Assembly: GCF_964204865.1 (NCBI RefSeq)
Contig: NC_135258.1
Span: 18,972,583-19,036,582, forward strand
Reading direction: 5' to 3'
DNA length: 64,000 nt
Source: Styela clava
Taxonomy: Eukaryota > Chordata > Ascidiacea > Stolidobranchia > Styelidae
Below, one piece after another: positions 13,589-25,097 of the stretch (positions are counted from its first letter, which is position 1; each line of letters starts with the position of its first letter). The notes beneath the pieces were generated by a model. It was not told the DNA's origin. It searched no databases and saw only the letters and a list, made by a program, of their open reading frames with translations. A program made the position numbers and the translations under genes.

Positions 13589-16500
13589 TTAATCTGTTTG
13601 CGCACTACTGATCGTGTATGTAACAGCATAACTCAGTGCGTCAAGTTCGTCTTTCATGTCCGTTTCCTGACCGTTTAGTTGGTCCGAGTTTGTGACATCC
13701 GCTGAAAACGTGGTTGCTTCTACACCACCAACTTTATCGTATGCAGTTACTGCAAAAATAATTTTTTTCATCATTAATATATTGATGAACAACATGGTAA
13801 TTGATACCTGAAATCAAATCATTCTTATGAATTAATATAAAACAATATGTTTAGGAGCAATTTTAGTTTCAGGATCTGAACTTGAAATTGAGAAATTAAC
13901 TTACTTTCTTGCGGGAAAAGGTCGTTTTTTCGAAGATGTCGGATCGATGCTGAAAAAAAAAATTTTTGTTTTAACAAACATGCATAATGTACAACTTTTG
14001 CTTAGCAGATTTTACCTATTTCTTTTCCAAATTACATGATACATGTAAGCTAGTTAACTGAATCAACAGGAAGTGATTATTTAAAATAAAATTAGAATAT
14101 ATATATATATATATATATATAAAGAAACAAGTAGAGCAACCAAATAATGATTTTTCCAATATTTCCATCGGGTTACACACATCACATACACCGTGTTAAA
14201 ATCTACTCTAATCACATTTACTTATCAAGGTATGTTTCTGGGTTTTTCGTGCTCAGAATAATTACGTAGATGAGGGGGTATAGTAGATCCCATTTGTCTT
14301 ATTTTGTGTTCCTACGTACGACCTTATGCTGGTAACGTAATAATGTACAGTTAATATTTATTCACGCTCGTGAGATAATGCTATTTTTACAGTAAAATTG
14401 GGAGAAAATACATTTTCAATTCATTTGACTTGTTATGCTTGCTGGCAACAAAGAATTTACACTGTAAAAGCATAAATCGAGAATGGTTTCTAGATGAAAT
14501 GGTCGATGCCACAACATTAATATTATTATTATTTTAATGAGATAGAATAACACTAGAAACATGCAGAGATGAGAAATTGAGTATATTTTGTCTGCACATT
14601 TCTGCGTAGAAGAAAATGTTTTTGAAGGGCATATACTTAATAATTATGTGATGTTACTATTTACTAACATAATTTCATTGCCGGCTGTTATAAACTGACA
14701 ACATGTTTACTCCGTTGTGAAAATACATCATTATGCTACTTTCTTCTTTTAAAATACAACATTATTCATAAAATAAATTTTATATTGCAAAGCCAACTTA
14801 TTGAAAAGCACATTCTATGCAGTGTATACAAATCTTATTTAGGTAAACAAAACTGATTAGACCAAATTAATGTTAAATTACAAAATTGTAGTCAACTAAA
14901 CAATAGTAACGCAAAAGCCTCCGTCATCAAATCAAACAAAATTTGTTAAAATCAATTGCTAATTAATGAGTGAAATCACATTTTACACAGTACACATGTT
15001 AGATTAGCACTTAATTACAACGTGATTGGGTGCAAATTATTTAGAGACCTACAAGCAAATTTGATCATATAGATCACAATTTTAAATTACATTTAGATTA
15101 TAACATAAAGCCTGTACAACATTTCAATTATTTAGATTTGGCGTGCTTCTACATTGCTCACCATCGTCAGCAGTATTAAGCCCGAAGGTCGGGATCGAGG
15201 AAGAAGTTTCACTAAGATTAGAAGCTTTGTATCTCGGCGTAAATGTCGGTGATTTTGACAAAATTTTCAGCTTTTTTGTATCAGCTGTATATTTTTAGTG
15301 TTACATCATCAATCACATTTAGTTACGTCAGACATTGATAAATGGAAAACAAATTGCACTAAAAATGCAATGTATCAAAAGAAGAGACTGATAAATAAAG
15401 TTAAAGGTATGTTTTAATTTTTTTATGATCGATGACTTACCAAAACATGGGTTGGCATAGATCATATGAAACATTGTGAAACATCTTCTCAAGTTCTAAA
15501 AATGAAATATTCAGTTAAATGATAATAAAGTATATAAATTAATATACATTGATGTTCACAAACATTATTATCTTAACATAATTTTTTGTAAAAATATACA
15601 CATTGCATAAACTGTTCTTTCTCAATTGGTTATTCTTATCACAAATTGAGCTATCGTTCCAAAAATGGATATTATGCTATCGAGGAAAGGAATTCAAGAA
15701 AGTAGCAGATGGGCAGAAGAAAGTGTGATTGATGGCGCGCGACGTAAAGAGCGTTCCGTATGTTGTACAAAACAGACCAATATTTGGTGAACTATGAATA
15801 TTTGACGTACGTCGAACTCCAGGAGTCAATACATTTACAAATGTACTCCAGAGTGATAGGAATGAATAGAAACTTACGTGATAACATAAGCATCTTGTTC
15901 CTGGGAATCCATACTGAAAGAGATGATCCATAGTTTGTCCACATCTGGGAAGATCAACCATTTCAGCACTGCAACGTCCGGAAACAACCTGTGCAAATAC
16001 GAATTACTAAATAATTCGAAAGTATACGGAATAAAAGGTTAAGGGTTACTTAAAAGTAGGAAGTACAAGTAATGCTTATCCTACATAATTGTTCCCAGAG
16101 TAATTATTTAAACGAGATTTGATTATGGTTAATAATCGCATTGTGTAACGTCTAGTTGAGTCCAACCATTTGTAAATCATGATCGTTCCATATGAGATCA
16201 AGGACTGACCATTCATAACATTGCTATCGCATACATCGCTCTCCGTGCGCTTTCACACGTGAACCTGTTTTTAAAGAGTTGGAACGACGGGTAATCGGGT
16301 TACGTGCTCCGTCCTGTGTTTTGTTTTTAAAAATGAAAATCTGATACTGGAAGTGGCAACTGATGATTTCATGTGTTTTCCTAGCTAGTGAATTATAAAT
16401 ATTTTTTGAGTTATGCAAATTCAAGGTCAACTAGATAAATGTACGTCACCGTGGCAGCCCTGAATTGAACAAAAACACTGACCCTATCATCGACTTATTT

Positions 16501-16891
16501 GAACAACAGAATAATTCAAACGATATTTATAGGGCTCTGAATGTTGACTGAATGACGTGAATATTTTTACTGAAATATATCGCAGTATATTTATTTTTGT
16601 TACATAATGGTATATCTGAGAAAACTCATTATACTGCTTCAGTGAAATAGATGCTATTTCCTAAAACTCACATACCTTGCATCTTTTATTTAACCCTCTC
16701 AAGGCTCTCCGACATTCCCTTATTTTTCTGCATTCATCAAAAGCATCAAAACAGTCCACGGATGCTTCCTTGTTAAGATATCTTCTATATTGAATATCAT
16801 TCGAGGTACTTGAACTTTTTTGATGTTCTCGACAGGAGACTTGTAAAAACGTTACGTCAACAATGAATACCACAACAACAAAATTCCACAT
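13589..16891 (-). CDS. Gene B: truncated, probably secreted paralogue of gene A, 5 exons, 195 aa
   Basis: Exons: 16676-16891, 15878-15988, 15441-15495, 13905-13949, 13589-13749, in the same phases as gene A (0,0,1,1). Signal peptide, all ten module cysteines and SIRHLRKNDLFPQE are intact and every splice site is canonical. Exon 5 follows gene A up to DELDAL, then crosses the tandem-duplication junction at 13635-13637 and reads SYAVTYTISSAQTD before a stop. The FGDEGFAKPPP stalk motif, transmembrane exon and cytoplasmic tail are absent. The predicted product is therefore soluble. A TATA-like element is kept upstream. Differences from A include K to L and D to Y around the C-x-C pair. It could instead be a decaying duplicate; there is no clear poly(A) signal right after the stop, the nearest AATAAA I see being about 730 nt downstream. 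Confidence 0.7.
14096..14120. repeat. (AT)n microsatellite in gene B
   Basis: About 12 AT repeats, the counterpart of the tract at 2622-2644. Confidence 0.9.
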
Positions 16892-16977
16892 ATTTTATGA
16901 AGATATTTCAAAATTTAAAATTTAGCTGCAAAGACAAATTATGATATGTTGTTCTTAAAATGTTCTCATTTTAAACA

Positions 16978-16984
16978 CTTTATA
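16978..16984 (-). promoter_or_regulatory. TATA-like element of gene B
   Basis: TATAAAG on the minus strand about 87 nt upstream of the ATG, at the place of gene A's element but lacking two bases of the TA run. Confidence 0.4.
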
Positions 16985-18930
16985 AAAAACTACACCACTA
17001 AAGTACACTGAATGATGAATACACGAGGTTTGAACTGATAGCTCTTATTTTATTCTCAAATTGTCAATTCGAGGCTCGCGGTTGTATTCGGTGCTGACGA
17101 AAGCAACATAGCTTCACAAATTATCAAGGGCAAAATGATTACATAGATTTGACATTTTCAATTATGGTATGTAACGATTTTTTTTTAGATTTTGTCCACT
17201 CCAAGTATACTCCAGTTTTGATGATGACGTACTTTACCCTTTCAAATACTAAAACTACCTTTTATTTGAACACTAAATTATTCCAAAAAAATCGCCTTTC
17301 AACATTTGGGAAAATGGATTGCGAGCTTTGCGTTTGACATTGGGTCCAAAATTTAGCGCGAACTATGTTGGTGAAGGGAAGCTTGTAATTATCCACTTGG
17401 CGCGCTTCAGCTTTCTTCGGTTACATTGCGGAGGCAAATAAGATATAAGCTATTATAATGAATAATAGTGTACATCCCAGACCTCGGTTCCCACAGGATA
17501 AATTATATTTAACAAATATTTCTAATCTACTCTGAAACGATATATGCAATCCTTATACAAAACCAGCATTAAATACGTGACAAAGAAAAGAGACACTTGC
17601 GCACAAATGCTTTAGGAATGTAAGCATGATTGTCTGTGGTTAGACGTCAGACAAAATAAATCTCTTAATTTGGCTAAGTCTAGGGCAACTCAATATCTCA
17701 GTGAACAATAGGACTCATCAATGTAAAATTCTCCTCTCCATGAATGCGAGCAAACAAATTCTTGTGCTCACGAATAGTCTGGTCTAGGCTTTAATTTCGC
17801 TCATAGGTATTCATCTCGTCGTATATTTAGCAATGCCAATATTTGAGTTGTGAAAGTGCTAAATACATTCCAATTGTCTATGACTTGAGAGTGTTGTTTG
17901 AGAATTTTGTTTGCATATTTCATATTTCTCGAGCATTACATTGTACTTTGATTTCCGGCAAAAAAAAGTATTTTCGGTTTTCGGAGGCAGTTAATTTTTA
18001 AGTATTATTATCAAATTTTCAAAAGCTTTTCGATACATTATAATCATAATATATTCAAATAATTATATCGCTTAGCAAATATATTATCATAATGTTTAAA
18101 ATGCAATATCACCAACTTCGAAAAGAATTTTTATTTAGCCAATCGCCTCTCATCTATAATTTGAATCAAGCCTTCTCTCACCCCGAAGTAATTCGAGCGA
18201 GAGCCTATCTCGAGTTCTTGTCGACTTCTGATGATCAACCTTGAGATTCGTCGATCAAAAATACTCTATTGCGTTTTTCTCGTATAAATTCTGATTCTCT
18301 CCTTTTCTTGCTACGCTCTCTCGTTTTAATAGAAGCTTGCCTAGGTCGCTTTTATCCCATTTAATTGGTCTCTGATGGATTACACTGCGACAGTTAAAAT
18401 TCTAGGCATTACTACAAGGAACATTCAAATTCCCTTTGTTAGCACAACGATTTTCCTTCTCCTTTAACATAATACTCTCGTTCGTCCAATGTGATGGGTT
18501 TTTACATCTACGTAGCCTATACTCACATACATATGTTCCAATCTTTCTTATTGGTGAGGAATGAAGCAATAACGTAAGCGCTTCACAATAAATTTGATCA
18601 AATTCCAAAAGCTTAATTTCTAACAATATATAACTAGGCTTGAACAAAGATAATCAGTTGGGTGACAAGCAAATAGCACTTCTAAACTTTGGTAAAAGTT
18701 TACCCCAAATTTACTGAACAGCCAATTATCGTGTGTCAGACACACATCGAGTTGATGATTTCGAAATATTAAGTTATGATTGACACGCATAATTGATGTC
18801 TGTGGGAGATGAAAAGGTTTATAACAAATAAATCAATTATTATAATAACGACTTTTCAATTGTCCGCAATTGTATGAAATTCTCAAACAAGCGGGTCGAA
18901 ATGATTACCAGACACGCGACTACAGTGAGG

Positions 18931-20160
18931 GCAATTATAGCATTTTTTAGTTTTTTTACAAAACTTGTCGCGAGGCAACCTACTTAACTCCTAGACTCTA
19001 GAGCAGGCCTGCACAACTCAAATTACCACGAGGGCCGCAAGCATAAATCCGAAGGCCCGGCGGGCCGCAAACTTTGCCACATACATATTTCACAAGATGA
19101 ACTACAAATCAAAATAATATTGTGAAACAGTTGAATTTAATGAAACATTTTCATTAATGGGGAGCTTAAAAATATGAAAAATCTTATTTTCTTGAGTAAA
19201 AACAAGGTAGCGTATTTTTGCATATGAAATTGCAAATATGTATTTAGTGGTTCATCTACCTTGAAAACCCACCGTTCATTTTCCAATATTTCTTTTTTAT
19301 TAGAATTAGTTATTGCGTGTTGCAGTAAAAAACTGACTGCAGAAAAATATTTTACTCAGGTTCAGTTTTGTAAAAACGTCCCAAATATATGTATGACAAT
19401 TTATTTAGTCTCATATCTACCAATATTGGATATTTCTGTCTGTTAAATTAGATTTTTCAACAAAATCTGCTCCAATTTATTTGAAATTTTACAGTAAATA
19501 GCAAAATCGTTTGTGCGAGAATTCCTGCACCATTCATAAATGAAGGAATTGTTTTTAGGTTCTAAATTTGAATCAAAAAATAAACTTCAGTTTCATAAAC
19601 TGCTAGTAAAAAATAATGTAAAATAATAAATTATTAATAGGTTGCTAATATGCACTAATGGGTGTGAGATTGTATACCGATATTGTTTTAAGCGTGATTC
19701 AGTCTGAATACTGAGATATCTAAATCAGGGTTTCCCAAACTGGGGGGCGAGGGGTCGAGCGACGAATTTTAGTGGTCGCGAAGGGCACACCAATTTCATA
19801 CAAAGTTTGATATTTATTGAAACTAGTGCAAAACCTAAATCTCACGATTTCGAATATGATCCGAGTAGCGGCGCGCTTGCATAACAATGCCGGCTTTGAT
19901 TGTTAGACCCGAGAAGTGGCGTGTTTCCAAATCACCTGCGGGCCGCACAGAAGTATCTAGCGGGCCGCATGCGTCCCGCGGGCCGTATGTTGTGCAGGCC
20001 TGCTCTAGAGAGTTAGTTACACGCCTTCAGAGGGACCTAAACATATGGTATAAAGACTATTCTGGATGTCGATTTATGTCGATAGTTGGTTTTGAGAAGC
20101 AAGATCATTTTTGAACTTTACGGTCTTGCATGAAGTTCAAATAGATCTGAATATGTATGC
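18931..20160. other. Segment present only in unit B
   Basis: Alignment of the two units breaks after CAGTGAGG and resumes at GAGCGAGGCAG. The hAT element accounts for about 1 kb; the remaining roughly 220 bp (18931-18995 and 20011-20160) is non-transposon sequence that was either deleted from unit A or gained in B. Confidence 0.7.
19004..20002. mobile_element. Non-autonomous hAT transposon, 999 bp
   Basis: The termini are inverted repeats (CAGGCCTGCACAAC at both ends) flanked by a perfect 8-bp target-site duplication CTCTAGAG at 18996-19003 and 20003-20010. Subterminal GGGCCGC-type motifs occur near both ends. No transposase frame is visible. It is absent from the matching place in unit A, so it either inserted after the duplication or was lost from unit A. 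A second hAT-like terminus (CAGGGTTTCCCAAACTGGGG) near 19727 suggests a nested piece. Confidence 0.9.
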
Positions 20161-21707
20161 GAGCGAGGCAGATATGTAATTTCAAATTGCGCTGTATTTA
20201 AAAATTTCAATTTCCAATGTTCAACGCAAACCGTAGAATTATTTCATTCATTGTAACAATTGAATCTAAAGCTTGTGGACGGAAAATGCGAACGAAATAA
20301 ATAGTTTTGCAAATTTTGAGCAAATAATTTTGATAGCACTTGAAACAAACAACTCACAAAAAAAGCAAATTTTTCATTGTCAAAATGCCTCACCTTGAAT
20401 ATATAAATGCTATGAAGATGAATTTTAAGTCACCTTTTACTGTTATATTAAATTTGTAAAAATATAATATATAACACATATTCTACCTATGTCAGTTACG
20501 TTCACTTATCATCGCAATATTCCGTTTACATACAGTTTTGTATGTAAGTCTTTATTGTATGTAATAAACATCGCGATATTTGTTCAGCAGATGCGACCGT
20601 ATCTCGATAGCCCAATCCGTTATCTCTTCAATGTAGCGTATAGATTACCAATTGATGTATCTTTTCATGCTAAAATAAATATTATGGCAAATACACGCGT
20701 AATAGAATAAAAGATAATCAAAGCCATACCGCCATAATCTCACTCAATTCGTTATTAAGCTAGGCAGATGCACACAAGCCATATTTGGTATCGATCTCAG
20801 ATAAATGAGGATTTTATGGATTTACGCAACGTACAAGGCCAAACATAAAAATCGGTCTGTCATTACTGTCACTGAATGACAGCGACAGACTGTTCGTTTT
20901 TAATATAACCAGATGTTTATATCGTTTATACTTTAAAATCCACGAATAATGTCAAAATTATTTTAGGATTGTCGAATGCGATACACACAAATTTTGAAGA
21001 ATATGATCGTTGTATTATACATAGAGTATAAACAAAAGCGACCATCGGAGCCCAACGTAGCATCTCCTTGTTATCAGAAAAGTCGCCTGAAAAAATGTTA
21101 AGAATATTGTATTTTGAAGCCTTACTGATGCTGCAAAGAACTTGTCTTTTCATCTTTCCGATGGTAGTTTGTATTAGTTCACTCAGCATCTGAGTTGCAC
21201 GCAATTTTTAAGCGAGGCGTCTTTTCGAATGTTTTCAATGTTTTCCACGTCGAAGCCACGTTCACGCCCAAGATGACAAAAAAAAATCACTAATTCACAA
21301 TATTTCATAGAATTTTGTAAAAATACGCAAATGATGTTTATATGTGGCTTTATTTTGCAGACACACGCCAAGAATCGTCAGTGTTTCCATAATATTTCTT
21401 TCGATTAAGAGCAATTAATTAATCGTTTAAAATAATCAGTATAGAGTAGGATTTACTAGGAAGTTACAATTTCAAATAATCCTGACGTGTGTATTCGATT
21501 ATGAATTTCAATCACCTGTCTAAGTGGACTTAGTATGTCATTAAAACTATTTATCACAAGTATACAAGTGTTTATTTCGGGAAAGGGAAACGAATTCGCC
21601 AAATAGAGAAGCTTATACAGTATAATGTATATTGTGTTGCAAGTGGTTCTATTGAATTTTCAAAACGTTTATTGGAAATGTAAATTTACCTTATTGTCAA
21701 AATTAGT

Positions 21708-21857
21708 CACATTTCTCCAACAGTCCTGCTGGTTGGGTATACACAGTATTCATGACACATGCAGCTTGGTGACAACTTGTTTTAATAGCCGTAATTGTAA
21801 CTTGAGTTTTTACCCAGTTTTATTAAAGCAATCATTATTTCCTTGATTTTCTAAAGT
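21708..21857. other. 150-bp insertion in unit B relative to unit A
   Basis: Unit A reads AATTAGTTTCTAAAA without a break where unit B has about 150 extra bases. Ends are imprecise (AGT repeated on both sides). I see no inverted repeats and no coding content. Confidence 0.6.
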
Positions 21858-23343
21858 TTCTAAAAAGATCCTAGATGTAACTAAATTATTCAAATCTGCA
21901 TTCATTGTGTGTAGATTATAGTTTGTGCTTGTAAGTAATGTGGAATGACTTGATTGAACGCAATTTTGAATTACTTGTAACTTCTTCAACTTCCTTTACT
22001 AGTAATCTTTGGCACTGAAACCATAATAGCGGCCTTACATTCAGTGATGCAATACCGGGCCATACTTGAAATTTTTAACGCAAAACAAACTGAGTAACAA
22101 CTTTAAAACTTTTCGGTTCCCTTAAAAATTTTCACATTTTAAATCAAATCCTGGACCCCCCAAAAAAGCCTGTTTGTGGACTATATGTAATGCCATTAAA
22201 TGAGCAAATATTTCGGTACGTTTTATGCGATTTGTGAAGCTTTTCCGAAGGAGGTTTAACATTCCATGTTACTTCGTATGCTAATGAACTTGTCATTTTA
22301 AGTTACTAAAAGTTGATCGATAGAAAAGACAACAACATCTTGCAATAACATTAAGTAAATCTCTTGCGTCACGAGGCGACTGTTCGACGTAATCCAAGTA
22401 TCTGTGCGTGACGCTCTACGCATATTCACTCTTGCAGGATGTGGACGTCTTAATCCGTTTTTTCAAACAATGTCTACTGAAGGAAACTCTGTTTAACATT
22501 CAGGTTACACGATATGACGCCCTGATTGTTGTATCATGACGATCGAATTTAAAGTAGGATACTCATTGTTTTTTTTTTGTTATATCGTCGGACTGTTATT
22601 GAGTTTTAAACTTCAAACAATTCATAAATATTGTATTACTGAACGCGACGCAATGTCGACAATTTTTTCTGCTGCACGTGATTATCACTCAAGGCCTTGC
22701 CCAATCACCAATTTTGAAACTAAAAAGATTCAATGTTTGAGATAGGCTTTTTTATTTGATATTTGAAATCCTGAAAAGGTTTGCATATTTTTTTAAATAT
22801 ATCCGAAGATATAAAATCCTCGCCATTTGACGAATGTTTGAAGGTGATAAACAATTCAGGTTTAGTCTTAATTTTATGGCAATAAGTTGAGACATTCGCA
22901 CGATTCGACTACCCACTATGGATCACACGTGATCTAGTATGTTTCTAAAGAGTTTACTCTGAACAATAGTAACCATAGGAAGTTTATTGAATTCCATCCC
23001 CAAGTCGGCGACGTAGGATAGGCCGCTAGGCGCCTATTTCACTTTGAAATGTAAAGTTCTATTTAATGATTTAGCACGAATGCCATAATTGTGGGTCAAT
23101 CCTATTGTTTGTATTTACAATACACCATTCTGACAATGATTTTCAAGCCATTACTTCGTCTTCTTCTCATCAACGCGCATTAAACAACTGATTCGTTTAT
23201 GCATGAAACATCGTTGCTGCATTTACGCCGAGCTACCGGTTATTGTTTGTAATTTACTAGGTCGAGTTAAAAATTGAATATACCAAATAAAGTTAAAGTG
23301 AGTTAGCATCCTAGTTTTAAAGGTCCTGCAATGTGATATACTC

Positions 23344-23507
23344 ATTCTATTTAATTCAAGAGTCTTGCTGCACACGTACACAAATATATTTCTGTAACGT
23401 TTCGTCTGACCGAGGTCAGACAAGTTGTAAGTCTGACCTCGTCAGACGAAACGTTACAGAAATATATTTGTGTTAGTGTGCAGCAAGACTCTTGAATTAA
23501 ATAGAAT
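23344..23507. mobile_element. Fold-back inverted-repeat element, 164 bp (unit B copy)
   Basis: Counterpart of the element at 10630-10804. The arms are slightly better matched out to ATTCTATTTAATTCAAGAG, and the centre is shorter. Confidence 0.75.
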
Positions 23508-25097
23508 AGTCATTTTCACTCTTGCTACAGCATCCTTGCGTTATACGCATACGGATCCATCTGCGCAAAGAGCAAGGAAAGGTAGTTGATTTTACGTAAC
23601 CCCAACTGTTAGTTATGATATACTTATTCTTAGAAGCCTGCGGTGGTATTCTTCTCACCCAAGTCTTCACGCAAACACCGCGATTGCGATAGTCCACGAA
23701 AATGTTGAAAGTTTTCCAGATAGGAAATTCTCCCAACGACTTCCAGCCCCAAACATACAAAAATTCGCTGCTCATTTTAGTATGCTCAAATTCAGAAATG
23801 ACCCAGGGTCAATTGTAGACTTTAATTAATCGTTTATCATGATTTTTTGCAATAACTGGGCAAAAAATGATACTTGGCCATACCACCCCACCTTTTCACC
23901 CTGCGAAAAGTCCCCCACCAACGAATTAACCCATTAATTACGTATCAGGTAAATAATATACATGGCATATGAAAATGAAATAATTTAATTGTATTAAAAT
24001 CTCAACAAATGGAATAATGAAAATAAAATGGGAAAAAATAGAAGAAAAATACTAACATACACTGTTGAAGTAAATAAACAAGCATGGTGCGAATATAAAA
24101 ATAATGTGGGCTAAATGCGACAGAGAGAGCATTACAAACACAAAAATAAGATGGGGCTGTATTAGATACAGGCAGTAATGGCAAGTTACGTATTCACCTT
24201 CAATGCTTAAACATGAATTTCATTAATTAGAAGTTGACGACAAATCATTCAAAAATGATATATGGTCTAGTGCTGGTATGAAAGCACCTTTGACCTATTC
24301 ATGTATGAATTGTTTCCAGAGAATTAATATGAAAACAATTCAGTCTTGCCCAATTGTGTGTTACTCAATTTGTGAATATTGATTAATTTATCATGCAGAA
24401 GATATATGGAAGTAACTTATTCAAATCAAGCTATAATCGAAGGTGCGCCATTTTATACACCATAGCCCTTTTGTGACCTTAGAACAGAGTCATTCGACAG
24501 AAATTTTCAAAGGAAATGCCTATAAGAGTAGTCAAGTTTAGTAAACTTCGTTTGTTTTGTCTTTTTGAACAGTTTGGATACGCTTCATGGCATGTTAAGA
24601 CCGTCATAGTTACTTACTAGGGTTCAGCGAGAACAGCTTAAAAATAAGGAGAATGTATCGTGAAACGGTTTTGAAAATACATCTAACCTTTTACTAATAT
24701 ATAACGTTATGTAAATTCAAGGATGTATGTCTTTATTCGATCGGATTATTTGATATATATTTTAGAATTTCGCTTTGCATAGCATTTCGATTTCGAATGT
24801 TCTAAATTGATGTATTGCCCGATTTTACTTTGTAAAATTTAGCTTAAATTCTGATTTGAATGCAAAAGTTTCAAATGTTACAAATATAGTAATAAATTCG
24901 ACTATTTTAATTTAAAATTTTGTATAATTTGCTTCAATTCTTATGGCATCCCTGTATATAGGTATAGTTCAGACAGAATACGTTTAAACGGCAATATATG
25001 GCCAATAAAGGGTGGCAATAAAAGACAAAACCACACGGTTTGAACTAATGTAGATATATATAATAAAAAAACATTAATAACATATAGCACGCAAGTA

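Larger units (their letters stand above)
2227..13637. repeat. Tandem duplication unit A (11.4 kb)
   Basis: The whole interval matches 13635-26191 in the same order and orientation, by eye well above 90% identical outside indels. It carries exons 1-4 and the first part of exon 5 of gene A, about 7 kb of upstream DNA and the orphan tail exon. Its left edge falls inside gene A exon 5 (AGT at 2227-2229). Its right edge abuts unit B at 13635-13637. Confidence 0.9.
16892..25097. other. Intergenic DNA upstream of gene B (unit B)
   Basis: Counterpart of 5493-12542, plus the hAT element and the 150-bp insertion. It is also the 3' flank of gene C. No supported gene; one minus-strand frame at 23497-23775 is shared with unit A. 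Confidence 0.5.

Noticed and set aside
19887..20114. 75-codon plus-strand frame
   Set aside because: It lies mainly in the terminal part of the hAT element and crosses its target duplication.
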